Assembly (NCBI GenBank): GCA_003225055.1
Contig: QIAU01000123.1
Coordinates: 1-64,000, forward strand
Direction of reading: 5' to 3'
DNA length: 64,000 nt
From: Acidobacteriota bacterium
GTDB taxonomy: Bacteria; Acidobacteriota; Terriglobia; Terriglobales; Acidobacteriaceae
Below are positions 1 to 9,855 of the stretch, one piece after another. Position numbers and translations under genes: made by a program. Position 1 is the first letter of the stretch. Each line of letters begins with the position of its first letter. The notes beneath the pieces were generated by a model. It saw only the letters and a list, made by a program, of their open reading frames with translations, was not told the origin of the DNA and ran no database searches.

Positions 1-2
1 TA

Positions 3-152
3 GCCCTTTGGGCGAAACGGAAATACAAGAAGCTGCGCGGACATTTCCGGCGGGCGAGGCATTGGATTGCGCGCATTTCGCGGCGTGACCCACAACTGTT
101 TGCTCACTGGCAGATGGGAGTGCGGCGTGGCTCTGCAGCGGGAGCCGTATGA
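3..152 (+). CDS. Group II intron reverse transcriptase/maturase, C-terminal end (partial, cut by window edge)
   Basis: The last 49 codons of a group II intron-encoded maturase enter from the left edge. The visible tail is Arg/Lys-rich, carries the RRDPQLFAHW motif of the maturase C-terminus, and ends in the characteristic AAGAV. The stop codon lies inside intron domain V, the usual arrangement when the ORF runs out of domain IV. The protein normally helps splice the intron and copies it into new DNA sites. Only the C-terminal part is visible, so whether the full gene is intact cannot be judged. Confidence 0.75.
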   Translation, partial: ALWAKRKYKKLRGHFRRARHWIARISRRDPQLFAHWQMGVRRGSAAGAV

Positions 153-214
153 GCTGAGAGGTTCAAGTACGGTTCTGAGAGAGCGCGGGGGTGAGACTCC
201 TCCGCGCTACTCAC
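142..214 (+). ncRNA. Group II intron domains V and VI (3' end of intron)
   Basis: Positions 142-175 fold as a canonical domain V: an 8-bp lower stem GAGCCGTA/TACGGTTC with the catalytic AGC triad, a 2-nt AG bulge, and an upper stem capped by a GAGA (GNRA) tetraloop. Domain VI follows as a 9-bp stem (183-191 with 199-207, one G-T pair). A TACTCAC tail suggests the intron 3' boundary near 214. Together with the maturase end just upstream this marks a real group II intron, of which only the 3' end is in the window. Confidence 0.8.
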
Positions 215-709
215 CAACGGACGCGGGAAGGCGGACCGTTCCATAGAACCTGTGAAGTCGCCGAACAAGGCCGATGGACCGGCAGCGGAGGCGAGGGAGG
301 GAAGGGAGCGGGCCAAGGGGAACTCGCCCGAGCGCAACGCGCTCCGGACTCAGGGCCGGGAAAGCACGCCCAGCGCGCTCGAGCGGCTACGTCAAGCGCG
401 ATGGTTTCCGCCGGCTCGTGTGGGTCATCGTTATCCTCTCGTGCGCTTGGGCGTCTTCACCCACGGTGGGAGCCCGGTAACTCCACTGGGCCGGTTCTGT
501 GGAGGGGGTCATGCGCGATCATGGTCCCTACTCCGACTCTCTTTAATCTTTAGACGGGGTTCAACAGATGGGGGGTCAAGGTCGTCACTAAATGCACAGA
601 TTCTACGCGGCGTTCAGGATGACAGCCAGGGCTCTTCGCGAAGTATACGCTGGCATCTGCCGATTTGCCCCCCATGGGCTCGGTTGCCCGCCGCGGATTT
701 ACCCGCTGT
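215..709. other. Gene-free stretch after the intron
   Basis: About 500 bp with open frames but no recognisable protein. A second domain-V-like sequence sits at 470-497 (GAGCC...GGTTC ends) and is followed by CCCTACTCCGAC near 527-538. This resembles a second, decayed group II intron terminus. No tRNA or known gene was seen in this interval. Confidence 0.4.
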
Positions 710-715
710 TATAAT
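710..715 (+). promoter_or_regulatory. -10 box (TATAAT) of hslV
   Basis: A perfect TATAAT ends 14 nt before the hslV ATG, so the transcript would have only a few untranslated bases. The best upstream hexamer, TTGCCC at 684-689, is 20 bp away, so the -35 is weak. Confidence 0.6.
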
Positions 716-729
716 CGAGAGTTGACTTC

Positions 730-1272
730 ATGAGCAGGAAACGTCTAGTGCGTTCCACCACAGTTCTTTCCGTGCGTAGGGATGGCAAGGTAGTTCTGGC
801 CGGGGATGGCCAGGTCACGCTGGGCGAGTCGGTCATCAAGCATACGGCCAAGAAAATACGCCGTCTCTACCAGGATAAGATTCTGGCTGGATTTGCCGGA
901 TCGACTGCTGATGCTTTCTCGCTCTTCAGCCGTTTCGAGTCAAAACTGGAGCAGTATCACGGCAACATTGGCCGCGCGGCAGTCGAGCTGGCTAAGGATT
1001 GGCGCACCGACAAGTACCTTAGGCATCTCGAAGCGCTACTGCTGGTCTGCGACAAAGATCAGACATTTTTGCTCAGTGGGCAGGGCGACGTGATTGAGCC
1101 CGACACCGGGATTGCGGCGATTGGTAGTGGCGGTCCTTATGCCCAGGCGGCGGCCCAGGCTCTTGCCAATCACACTAAGCTCTCGGCCCGCCAGATCGCG
1201 GAAGAAGCCATGAAGGTTGCGGGCAAAATGTGCATCTATACTAACGAGAACGCAAGCTTTGAAGAGTTGTGA
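730..1272 (+). CDS. hslV: ATP-dependent protease subunit HslV
   Basis: Proteolytic subunit of the HslVU (ClpQY) protease, an N-terminal threonine hydrolase that forms two stacked hexamers capped by HslU in the cytoplasm. The 180-residue protein shows the family core [19 protein letters not shown], the segment [19 protein letters not shown] and the C-terminal ICIYTN-like block. The catalytic threonine is Thr10, so nine residues must be removed first. Many HslV proteins expose this Thr right after Met1. A GTG at 748 would shorten the leader to three residues. hslU follows after 109 bp on the same strand, forming the usual operon. Confidence 0.95.
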   Translation: MSRKRLVRSTTVLSVRRDGKVVLAGDGQVTLGESVIKHTAKKIRRLYQDKILAGFAGSTADAFSLFSRFESKLEQYHGNIGRAAVELAKDWRTDKYLRHLEALLLVCDKDQTFLLSGQGDVIEPDTGIAAIGSGGPYAQAAAQALANHTKLSARQIAEEAMKVAGKMCIYTNENASFEEL

Positions 1273-1282
1273 GCTGGTTTTT

Positions 1283-1376
1283 AGTTCCCCGTTCTCGGTT
1301 CTCAGCTGGTCCAGGATTGTCCGATTCGAACCTGAGCGTGAGAGCCGGGAACTGAGAACCGCCAACTGAGAATGGT
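1283..1376 (+). repeat. Interlocking inverted repeats between hslV and hslU
   Basis: The 109-bp gap contains CGGTTCTCAG (1296-1305) and its exact complement CTGAGAACCG (1352-1361). A GTTCCC near 1284 can also pair with GGGAAC near 1346. The two pairings interleave, so they are either alternatives or a pseudoknot. It lies between two cotranscribed genes and may modulate read-through or mRNA stability. Confidence 0.45.
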
Positions 1377-1381
1377 TTACC

Positions 1382-2797
<1,416 letters not shown>

Positions 2798-2850
2798 TGC
2801 CTCGGTTTCTTCTCTCCCCTTGCGGAGTGGAAAAAAGTTAGCGGGGACGA

Positions 2851-2895
2851 GTCTCTAACCGGTCCCGGCGAGCCGGAGACCCGCCTCCACACAAG
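2851..2895. repeat. GC-rich hairpin with CCGCCTCCACAC tail
   Basis: GTCTC (2851) pairs with GAGAC (2880) and CCGG with CCGG inside. The tail CCGCCTCCACAC follows. A 48-bp block here matches the copy at 8612-8659 at about three quarters of positions, including the identical 15-mer GAGACCCGCCTCCAC. It is a member of the dispersed hairpin family of this window. Confidence 0.5.
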
Positions 2896-2925
2896 CCGTG
2901 CCCAGACAGGCCGACGTGGTACCCT

Positions 2926-2931
2926 CATAAT
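2926..2931 (+). promoter_or_regulatory. -10-like box (CATAAT) 8 nt before the FN3 lipoprotein start
   Basis: CATAAT ends 8 nt upstream of ATG 2940, the same spacing as at several other genes here, and suggests a leaderless message. No convincing -35 was found. Confidence 0.4.
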
Positions 2932-2939
2932 TCCGCTCC

Positions 2940-4046
2940 ATGATGATCCGCCGCCCGATCTTTGGTGCGCTGTCCATCTCAACTTTGCTTTTGCTGACCG
3001 CGTGCGGTGCGCCGGGCCCCCCCCTGCCGCCATCCCTTGAGTTGCCTCAGCCAGTCACCGACCTCCGCGCCGCCCGCAAGGGCGACAAGGTGGCCCTCAC
3101 CTGGACTGTGCCGAGCAAGACCACCGATTTCGAGAATGTCCGGCACCTCGGCCCGACACGTGTCTGCCGCAGCCTACAAGCTCCCATGAACCAATGTGAC
3201 ACCGTGGGAGAAGTTCCGATCTCGCAGTTGGTTGTGTCCTCTTCTTCTCGCAACAAGGGGAGGCCACCCAGTCCGACCCAGGCCAGCTATACCGACACGC
3301 TGCCGCCTGCGCTTCAGGAACAAAATCCCACCGCGATGGCCAGCTACGCAGTCGATACACTCAATAACCGTGGACGCAGTGCGGGGCTTTCAAATGAGGT
3401 GCAGGTTCCGCTTGTACCGGCGCTGGCTCCGCCCGATGACTTGCGTGCCGAGGTCACCGCAGATGGCGTGGTCCTCACCTGGACAGGCATTCTGCATGAA
3501 CAGGAAACACCCGAGTTGCGGCACGCGTACCGTGTTTATCGACGCCAGGAAGGCACCACCAGGGACGAGATTGCGGGCCAGATCTCATTAACCACATCAG
3601 GCCAGGCGACAGTCGTGGATCATGGTTTTGAGTGGCAGAAGAGCTACGATTATCATGTGACGGTCGTAAGCGTAATTCCGCGACCCGAACCAACGGCTAT
3701 TGAAGTGGAGGGAAACGATTCCCCACCGGTTCACGTTGTCACCAGCGATGTCTTTCCGCCGGCGGCGCCCACCGGTTTGCAAGCGGTATTTTCGGGAGTC
3801 GGTCAACCGCCGTTCATCGACTTGACCTGGGCCCCGAATACAGATGCCGATCTGGCGGGATACAACGTTTATCGCCGCGAACAAGGCGGGCAAGCCGTGA
3901 AGATCAACACCGACCTGATCAAGACTCCTGCCTTTCGTGACCGCAATGTGGAATCGGGCAGGCAGTATTTCTACTCGGTTTCGGCTGTCGATCTGCGGGG
4001 AAACCAGAGTACGCGTTCAGAAGAGGCCAGCGAATCGGTGCCGTGA
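2940..4046 (+). CDS. Lipoprotein with three fibronectin type III-like domains
   Basis: A 368-residue exported protein. It begins with a lipoprotein signal peptide ending in the lipobox LLTAC (acylated Cys22), followed by a Pro-rich spacer. Three FN3-like repeats start near residues 37, 160 and 275; each begins with a Pro-x-x-L-x-A strand and has the L-T-W core, and the last shows the typical DLAGYNVYR. Such beta-sandwich lipoproteins usually sit in the envelope as adhesion or scaffold modules. No catalytic domain is visible. ATG codons occur at 2940 and 2943. Confidence 0.7.
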   Translation: MMIRRPIFGALSISTLLLLTACGAPGPPLPPSLELPQPVTDLRAARKGDKVALTWTVPSKTTDFENVRHLGPTRVCRSLQAPMNQCDTVGEVPISQLVVSSSSRNKGRPPSPTQASYTDTLPPALQEQNPTAMASYAVDTLNNRGRSAGLSNEVQVPLVPALAPPDDLRAEVTADGVVLTWTGILHEQETPELRHAYRVYRRQEGTTRDEIAGQISLTTSGQATVVDHGFEWQKSYDYHVTVVSVIPRPEPTAIEVEGNDSPPVHVVTSDVFPPAAPTGLQAVFSGVGQPPFIDLTWAPNTDADLAGYNVYRREQGGQAVKINTDLIKTPAFRDRNVESGRQYFYSVSAVDLRGNQSTRSEEASESVP

Positions 4047-4062
4047 CAGTGAGCAGGGCCCG

Positions 4063-4085
4063 CGGGCGAGGGCGCCCGCGCCGCA
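4063..4085. repeat. GC-rich hairpin between convergent genes
   Basis: Perfect 7-bp stem GCGGGCG/CGCCCGC with loop AGGG, followed by GCCGCATC. It lies between the convergent ends of the FN3 lipoprotein and the NRAMP gene, where it could act as a bidirectional stop. There is no T-run. Confidence 0.45.
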
Positions 4086-4092
4086 TCGGTGT

Positions 4093-5439
4093 TTACTTAA
4101 TCCAGGTCCAGATCAGGCCGAGGGCTGCGGCAAGAATTAACCCTGTCGTAATCCAGCCGAGAATGTTCAAGGCTCTGCCGTTGACGTGCCTGCCCATGAT
4201 CTGCCGGTTATTGGTGATCAACATGATTAAAAGCATGAGTGGAGGTGCGAGCAAGCCCTCGATGATGCCCGCCCAGAACAAGGCAGTGAGCGGATTGATG
4301 CCGATGAAGTTCAGTCCCATGGCCACTAAGGTGGCGAAGACAATTACCGCATAAAATTCCTTGGCATGCTCGGGTTTGTGGCCGAGGCTGTGTTTCCAAT
4401 CGAAAGATTCCGCCAGGGCGTAAGCCGGGCCGGTGGTCAGAACCGGCACCGCGAGCAGCCCTACGGCGATGATCCCAAACGCAAACAACAGGCTTGCCGC
4501 GTTTCCCGCGAGCGGCCGTAACGCCTGAGCGGCGTCGTAGGCTGAATTGATTTCGGTGTGACCGGTCTTGAACAGGGTCGCACCTGTGCACAGGGTGATA
4601 AAGTACATGATCAGAGCGCAAAAGAACATGCCAATCTTGATATCGCGAGAAGCGTACCGCAGCTCTTCGTCGGAGGTGCCCCGCCGCTGCCAGACGTGAT
4701 GCCGACCGATAGCAATCTCCTCTTCCACTTCCTGGCTTGCCTGCCAAAAAAACAGGTAGGGCGATAAACCCGTTCCTACGACAGCCACCAGGACCGAGAG
4801 GTAATCCGCACTGAAATGGAGTTTGGGGACGAGCGTACCCCAGAGCACTTCGGTAAAGTCCGGCTTGGCCAGAACCGCAGCACCCAAGTAGCAGAACAAA
4901 GCCAACGCCAGCCACTTGAATATCATTTGCAGCAATTCGTACGAGCCCCAAGTCTGCAGTGCGAGAACGAAGACCGTCACGCCGACAATGGCCAGGCCGG
5001 CGGGTATTGGCAGCAGAAGCCGTAAAGCGGCTGCTATGGCGCCAAGGTCTGCGCCGGCGCCTATAATATTGGCAAACAGAAGAGCGCCGATCACGGGATA
5101 AAGCAGCCATCGGGAATAGTAGTGGCGGATGACTCCGGCAATGCCCATCCCGCTCACCATGCCGATTTTCGAGCACAGGTAGACGGCCGTCGACATCATC
5201 GGAAACATGACGGGTACAAGCCAAAGCGTCGCGAAACCTAGCGACGCCCCAGCTTTGGCGTAGGTTCCAATGGCGCAGGGATCGTCGTCGGCGGCGCCGG
5301 TGATGATCCCGGGCCCAAGTAGTCCCAGGGCCGAGCGCATGCGGCTGGGCAGCGGCGGAATGTAGCGCTCCCGCCAGCTTGCGGCCCGATTTAGGGTGTT
5401 CGTGATGTGAGGAGTGGCCTCTCCGCCCACGTAATCCAT
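4093..5439 (-). CDS. NRAMP-family divalent metal cation transporter, non-canonical clade
   Basis: A 448-residue polytopic inner-membrane protein with about eleven hydrophobic segments and the NRAMP/SLC11 opening GPGIITGAADDDPCAIGTYA. In classical Mn/Fe NRAMPs the first helix carries DPGN and helix 6 carries MPH. Here the first is DDPC and the helix 6 equivalent reads GLSPYLFFWQASQEVEEE, so the ion site differs. The fold supports proton-coupled or facilitated metal import, but the metal cannot be inferred. The gene is divergent from the FAH-fold gene. The antisense strand has a long spurious frame. Confidence 0.8.
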   Translation of the reverse strand: MDYVGGEATPHITNTLNRAASWRERYIPPLPSRMRSALGLLGPGIITGAADDDPCAIGTYAKAGASLGFATLWLVPVMFPMMSTAVYLCSKIGMVSGMGIAGVIRHYYSRWLLYPVIGALLFANIIGAGADLGAIAAALRLLLPIPAGLAIVGVTVFVLALQTWGSYELLQMIFKWLALALFCYLGAAVLAKPDFTEVLWGTLVPKLHFSADYLSVLVAVVGTGLSPYLFFWQASQEVEEEIAIGRHHVWQRRGTSDEELRYASRDIKIGMFFCALIMYFITLCTGATLFKTGHTEINSAYDAAQALRPLAGNAASLLFAFGIIAVGLLAVPVLTTGPAYALAESFDWKHSLGHKPEHAKEFYAVIVFATLVAMGLNFIGINPLTALFWAGIIEGLLAPPLMLLIMLITNNRQIMGRHVNGRALNILGWITTGLILAAALGLIWTWIK

Positions 5440-5674
5440 CCCTGAGGTGTTCAGGGCTGTTGCCTGTGGTACACCGAGTTTTGAAACCCGGATTTATGAT
5501 GCGCGGCAGCTCACGTCGAGTTTGTTCAGCGGCCGGCAGAAGCTGCGATTTGTTGGTTATTTTCGCCACAGAAATTCCACTTGCTTTGCCCTGAAACGGT
5601 TGTCCGGGGACCTGGGTTCTGCTTCTGATATCTTTGGTTGCGCGCGCCCTACAAGCTAGAAAAAGGGATTCCAT

Positions 5675-6475
5675 TTGAAATTCTGCCGCTTTGAAAACGC
5701 TGGTGCCGCACGCTACGGATTGGTTGAGTTCGTAGCGGGGAGAGAAGAAATAACCCGGCTTCTACTTAAGCCGCCCGAGGAGATGGCGGGAGATATGGAG
5801 GATCTGCCGACGAAGCGTATGGCGCATCTCCCGCTCGCCGAGGCCACTCTACTGTTTCCGGTGCGCCCTTCCAAGATTGTTTGCGTGGGGCGCAACTATC
5901 GCGAGCATGCCGCTGAGCTCGGGAATGAAGTGCCGGCCGAGCCGCTGATCTTTTTCAAGCCTCCTTCTTCTCTCCTGTCGCCGGCCGGGAACATACGACG
6001 CCCCAAGATTGCTGCGCGCACTGACTATGAGGGCGAGCTCGGGCTCGTGATTGCCAAGGCGTGTCACCAGATTCCAGCCGAGGAAGATGTGCGCCCCTAC
6101 ATCCTGGGCTATACCTGTGTGAACGACTTTACGGCACGCGACCTGCAGACGAAAGATGGCCAGTGGTGGCGAGCCAAGGGCTTCGACACGTTTTGTCCGG
6201 TGGGGCCGCTGGTGACCGATGAGATCGATCCCTCGGCCGGGGTCACGGTTGAAACCCGGGTCAATGGCCAAGTTCGGCAGCACGGGAATACCAGGGATTT
6301 CATCTTTTCTCTCGATATCATCATCCGGCATATTTCCCGTGCCATGACGCTGGTCCCGGGAGATCTGGTTGCGACCGGCACGCCCGAGGGAGTAGGGCCA
6401 GTGGTGGCGGGAGACGTCGTGGAAGTCAGCGTGGAAGGGGTGGGTACACTGCGGAATCCAATCGTTGACGAATAG
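5675..6475 (+). CDS. Fumarylacetoacetate hydrolase family protein
   Basis: A 266-residue FAH-fold enzyme. Members hydrolyse or isomerise 2-oxo acids and acylpyruvates in aromatic or organic acid breakdown. The metal ligands are visible in [10 protein letters not shown] (two Glu) and in NDFTARDLQ (Asp), and the C-terminus has the conserved [17 protein letters not shown]. The N-terminal about 65 residues are the usual small cap. The start is a TTG at 5675 with an AAAAGGGA ribosome-binding site 7 nt upstream; no ATG fits. FAHD1-like acylpyruvase and 2-hydroxyhepta-2,4-diene-1,7-dioate isomerase are both possible substrates. Confidence 0.85.
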   Translation: MKFCRFENAGAARYGLVEFVAGREEITRLLLKPPEEMAGDMEDLPTKRMAHLPLAEATLLFPVRPSKIVCVGRNYREHAAELGNEVPAEPLIFFKPPSSLLSPAGNIRRPKIAARTDYEGELGLVIAKACHQIPAEEDVRPYILGYTCVNDFTARDLQTKDGQWWRAKGFDTFCPVGPLVTDEIDPSAGVTVETRVNGQVRQHGNTRDFIFSLDIIIRHISRAMTLVPGDLVATGTPEGVGPVVAGDVVEVSVEGVGTLRNPIVDE

Positions 6476-6672
6476 CGTCCCGCCCCAAAACCATCTCGGC
6501 AGAGTTTCACGGGCCGTCGGGTCTTCGATCCACCCTCCCGGTCAAGGCCCCGAGCCCCCGCACGGCACTTGCCCTACCCTTGATTGGACTTCCGTAACCT
6601 AGCAGGGCTCTTCCAGGATTCAGCCATTAGGCTTATCCTGTTCTGCAAACAGGGCCCCCAGGGTTTTTCTTC

Positions 6673-7062
6673 ATGATTCCGTTGCGTGTCTATTCTCTGC
6701 TTGCGGTTGGCGTCGTCGTAGCCCTTGCCCTGTACTTCCTGCTGCGCGGCAAGCGCAAGACTGCTGAAGATCTGGAACGCGAGCGCCGCGAAATGCTCAA
6801 CGAGATCGGCCGCATCACCGATGGCGCCGTCGTTGACGTTCATGAGATCAACAGCGGCACCGAAAAACCCGCCACCATGCTCATCTACCACTATGATGTG
6901 GCCGGCGTGTCCTACGAAGCCTCACAAGACGTCACCTATCTCCGGCAACGAGTCAACCTGCACTCCTGTCGACTGGGCGTCCCCGCGTCGGTGCGCTACG
7001 ATCCGCAAAATCCGGGAAATTCGATGGTTGTGTCGGAAACCTGGAGCGGGATTCGGGGATAG
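6673..7062 (+). CDS. DUF3592-like single-pass membrane protein
   Basis: A 129-residue protein with one N-terminal transmembrane helix (about residues 5-24), a short charged helix, and a beta-rich domain carrying the VPASVRYDPQNPGNS motif. That motif is typical of DUF3592-type proteins, whose function is unknown. The domain probably faces the periplasm or cytoplasmic surface. It starts at ATG 6673 with no strong ribosome-binding site. Confidence 0.6.
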   Translation: MIPLRVYSLLAVGVVVALALYFLLRGKRKTAEDLERERREMLNEIGRITDGAVVDVHEINSGTEKPATMLIYHYDVAGVSYEASQDVTYLRQRVNLHSCRLGVPASVRYDPQNPGNSMVVSETWSGIRG

Positions 7063-7316
7063 CTGGTCAGCTGTTAGCCATCAGCCTCTCCGTCCTCGAG
7101 AAATCGGCGCACCCCCCAGTCTAGTCTCCTGAGCCCTGCCCGGGCAGGACACGGCAAAACTCCTCCCGAAGCAGTTCCCTCGCTCCGCGGAATGACAAGA
7201 TAAAAGCGCATTTCTAGGGGCGCCGAAGCCGCCTCGGAACGACAGGAACGAAGGGCGAGGACTGGAGCTGAGCGTTGAAACGCGGAGGACTGGGAACGGT
7301 CAACCGGGAACGTTCT

Positions 7317-8276
7317 CTAGCTTCCGGCTGCGAAGCCGCCGCCGTGGGCCACGGTCAGGCGCAGGTATTTGTGTGGATTAACCGGAGTGTCATTGATCCT
7401 GACTTCGTAGTGGAGGTGCGGACCGGTAGAACGACCGCTCAGGCCGACGTAGCCGATTGTGTCACCGCGGTGGACCTGTTGTCCGGCGATCACGGCAAAG
7501 TTGGCGAGGTGCCCGTAGCGGGTGCTGATTCCGTGGCCGTGGTCAACCACAATAGCGCGGCCGTACCCCCCCAGGAAGTCAGCGAAGGTGACTACACCAT
7601 CTGCTGGAGCAATTACCGGCGTGCCGAACGAAGAGGAAATGTCTACACCGCTATGGAACGCGCCTTCACCGTTAAAGGGGTCGATACGCTCGCCGAAAGA
7701 GCCGGTCACGGCGCCTTCCACCGGCCACAGGTTGGGGGCTGCATTAGCCCGAATCCAATCCGCCATGGTCACGTTGCGGTTCAGTCCCAGCGTGATGCCA
7801 ACCGTGGCCGCTCCGGTCAGCGCGGAGTTCTTCAAAGCGTAAAACTGATCGAGGGAGGAACTGACTTGGGCGTCCTGATAGTTCTTTTCGTCAATGGACA
7901 GCAGGATGGGCTCCGCTTTCAAGCCATATAACGCAGACACCTCGCTGGCCAGCGAACCCAGCGAGGCCACTTGGATATCTTTTTCCCGGGCCACCTGCTC
8001 CAGCTGCGAGTAGCGGTTGGTCAGCTCTTCTTTCTCTGTCTTCAGCTGGTTGTATTCGGAGACCTTCAGCAGCATGCGCGAATACGAGCTGGCGATGCCA
8101 GTCAGGCTCAGGATTCCAATCGCCGCGCCCACTACCAACACGTACAGATAGTGGACAGGGATGGGGATCTTGCGGAGCTGCCCGTCGTCGTCGCGCGCCA
8201 CGAAGAGGATGTAGAAACGCTTACGCAATATGTGTCCTGTTGGAATCGGGTTGACGTACTGGCCGGGGCGGGTCAC
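7317..8276 (-). CDS. M23 family peptidoglycan metalloendopeptidase, membrane-anchored
   Basis: A 319-residue cell-wall hydrolase of the LytM/M23 type. A transmembrane helix lies near residues 43-64, a coiled coil near 70-105, and the C-terminal M23 domain carries HSGVDIS (zinc His and Asp), RYGHL, and GPHLHYE (catalytic and zinc His). All zinc ligands are present, so it should be active on peptide cross-links in the periplasm. The start used is a GTG; a TTG at 8228 with AGGA upstream would remove 16 residues and is also plausible. It is divergent from thiL. Confidence 0.85.
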   Translation of the reverse strand: MTRPGQYVNPIPTGHILRKRFYILFVARDDDGQLRKIPIPVHYLYVLVVGAAIGILSLTGIASSYSRMLLKVSEYNQLKTEKEELTNRYSQLEQVAREKDIQVASLGSLASEVSALYGLKAEPILLSIDEKNYQDAQVSSSLDQFYALKNSALTGAATVGITLGLNRNVTMADWIRANAAPNLWPVEGAVTGSFGERIDPFNGEGAFHSGVDISSSFGTPVIAPADGVVTFADFLGGYGRAIVVDHGHGISTRYGHLANFAVIAGQQVHRGDTIGYVGLSGRSTGPHLHYEVRINDTPVNPHKYLRLTVAHGGGFAAGS

Positions 8277-8401
8277 GGACTACCGTAGAACCCCGTCTTC
8301 ACAATCCCGATTCCGGGCTACGCCCCCATAGCAGTGTGGGGTTGAAGGCCTATGCGTGCCCTTTCACCTACCAAACCAGGTGCAAGACCAAATTGCTAAC
8401 T

Positions 8402-8426
8402 CCCGTAATTGTAGCTAATTACAGGG
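8402..8426. promoter_or_regulatory. Palindrome in the M23/thiL divergent region
   Basis: CCC-GTAATT-GTAGCT-AATTAC-A-GGG is an AT-rich inverted repeat unlike its GC-rich surroundings, placed between divergently transcribed genes. It may be an operator or a hairpin. The regulator is unknown. Confidence 0.35.
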
Positions 8427-8666
8427 AATTAGGTCGGCCAAAGGTACTTGGAATACGCCTGCAACGGTAACAAACCTGATTCCCCCTGTCAACGAGTCAT
8501 GAGGATGTTACTGGTTACCAAGGCAGGTAGCCCAAATGTACTTCTGGGAGGGGCTACTTGGCCACCTGGGACGCGGCGTTTCGCCGCAGCGGCGTCGGCC
8601 TATGCCTGGGGGGACCTTTCTCTGACCCGTCCAAGGGGGCCAGAGACCCGCCTCCACCCGGATTCT
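8427..8666 (+). other. Leader region of thiL with predicted hairpins
   Basis: An open frame reaches back to 8448, but the sequence does not resemble ThiL. It holds a hairpin pairing CCAAG (8518-8522) and TAGCCC (8528-8533) with GGGCTA and CTTGG (8551-8561). A GCGGCG/CGCCGC hairpin follows at 8573-8587. The dispersed GC-rich element lies at 8612-8660 (stem TCTCTG/CAGAGA, tail CCCGCCTCCACC). No TPP riboswitch signature was found. Confidence 0.4.
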
Positions 8667-8672
8667 TATATA
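8667..8672 (+). promoter_or_regulatory. -10-like TATATA before thiL
   Basis: TATATA ends 12 nt before the proposed TTG start of thiL, in line with the short spacing at other genes in the window. Confidence 0.35.
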
Positions 8673-8684
8673 GTTGATCGCGCC

Positions 8685-9647
8685 TTGCCGCTTCCTGAGA
8701 GAGCGTTACTAAAACACATCCGCCAGCGACTGGGAAAGCGCTCGCGCGCGGTGATCTCCGGCGTAGGAGACGATTGTGCGGTGCTGGGCGTTCCACCCGG
8801 GCACAACGCACTGGTGACCACCGATTTCAGTCTGGAGGGAATTCATTTTCGGCGAGAGTGGCATCCACCCGAGTCAGTTGGACATCGCTGCCTGGCCCGC
8901 GGTTTGAGCGACATCGCCGCTATGGGAGGCGACCCCGTTGCCGCGTTTTTGTCTTTAGCGGTGCCAGCCCGACTGCCGCAGTCATGGGTAGATCAATTCA
9001 TGCAGGGCCTGCTCAAGCTGGCCGCGAGAGCTGGCGTGGTTCTGGCAGGCGGGGACACAGCCGAGTCGCCCGCGGGCGTCTTGGCCGACATTGTGGTGCT
9101 CGGTTGGGCGCCACGGGGAAAAGCCATTCTGCGATCTGGGGCGCACCCGGGCGACCGGATTTATGTGACAGGCGAGTTGGGAGGCTCCTCGGCAACACTG
9201 AACTTGCTTTTCAAGGCGAAAAAACGGCTTGCACCCAAAGACTATCCCCCGCACTTCTTCCCGATGCCTCGCCTGGAAGTGGGGCGAGTTCTGTCCAGAG
9301 ATCGACTGGCATCCTCGATGATCGATATCAGCGACGGGCTCTCTACGGACCTGATGCACATTTGCAAAGAATCGGGCGTGGGGGCGGAAGTCAACAAGGA
9401 AGCCATTCCTGTCGCCCGGAACGGCAGCCCGGGGCGACGCGTTGGCTTTCCCTTTGCGCTCCATGGCGGAGAGGACTACGAACTTCTGTTTACGGCCCCT
9501 GCACATAAATGCATTCCTGCGCGCATTGGCGGAATCCCAATTACTGAAATCGGCGGCATCACTCGCGGTAAGAAAATTTTCATCAGGAGCGCGGACGGTA
9601 GCTTGGCTGAACTCAGCTCGCGGGGCTGGGAACACTTCAGGAACTAG
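8685..9647 (+). CDS. thiL: Thiamine-monophosphate kinase
   Basis: ThiL phosphorylates thiamine monophosphate with ATP to make thiamine pyrophosphate, the last step of the pathway. The PurM-like fold shows VGDDCAVL, the substrate loop TTDFSLEGIHF, LSDIAAMGG, AGGDT and DISDGLSTDLMHI, all family hallmarks. Similarity begins only around PERALLKHI, so I place the start at TTG 8685 (320 residues). A frame open back to 8448 would add 79 unrelated residues. thiE lies 11 kb away on the other strand, so the thiamine genes are not one operon here. Confidence 0.85.
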   Translation: MPLPERALLKHIRQRLGKRSRAVISGVGDDCAVLGVPPGHNALVTTDFSLEGIHFRREWHPPESVGHRCLARGLSDIAAMGGDPVAAFLSLAVPARLPQSWVDQFMQGLLKLAARAGVVLAGGDTAESPAGVLADIVVLGWAPRGKAILRSGAHPGDRIYVTGELGGSSATLNLLFKAKKRLAPKDYPPHFFPMPRLEVGRVLSRDRLASSMIDISDGLSTDLMHICKESGVGAEVNKEAIPVARNGSPGRRVGFPFALHGGEDYELLFTAPAHKCIPARIGGIPITEIGGITRGKKIFIRSADGSLAELSSRGWEHFRN

Positions 9648-9855
9648 CCCGCAACAAGGTCCAGCACGGTTGATGACTCGGTTCGTTGGTCGGCGTTGTG
9701 CCTCCCCTAAGCTTCGCAATCCACACTAGTTGCTGACCTACGCTCCTCGAACGGCGCTTTGAATAACGGGCTTGGACCAACTGTTCCGGCACTCCCTCAC
9801 ATCCAATCTGCACTCCCAAAGATCAACAAGCGTGGGAGTGGACTCAAGGGGGGGC

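Noticed and set aside
1320-1332. tRNA T-loop-like GATTCGAACC (minus strand)
   Set aside because: Flanking bases do not form a T stem, acceptor stem or anticodon arm.
4208-5674. 488-codon open frame in the NRAMP region
   Set aside because: It overlaps the NRAMP gene in another frame of the same strand, is Arg/His-rich and resembles no protein, while the NRAMP frame has clear family motifs.
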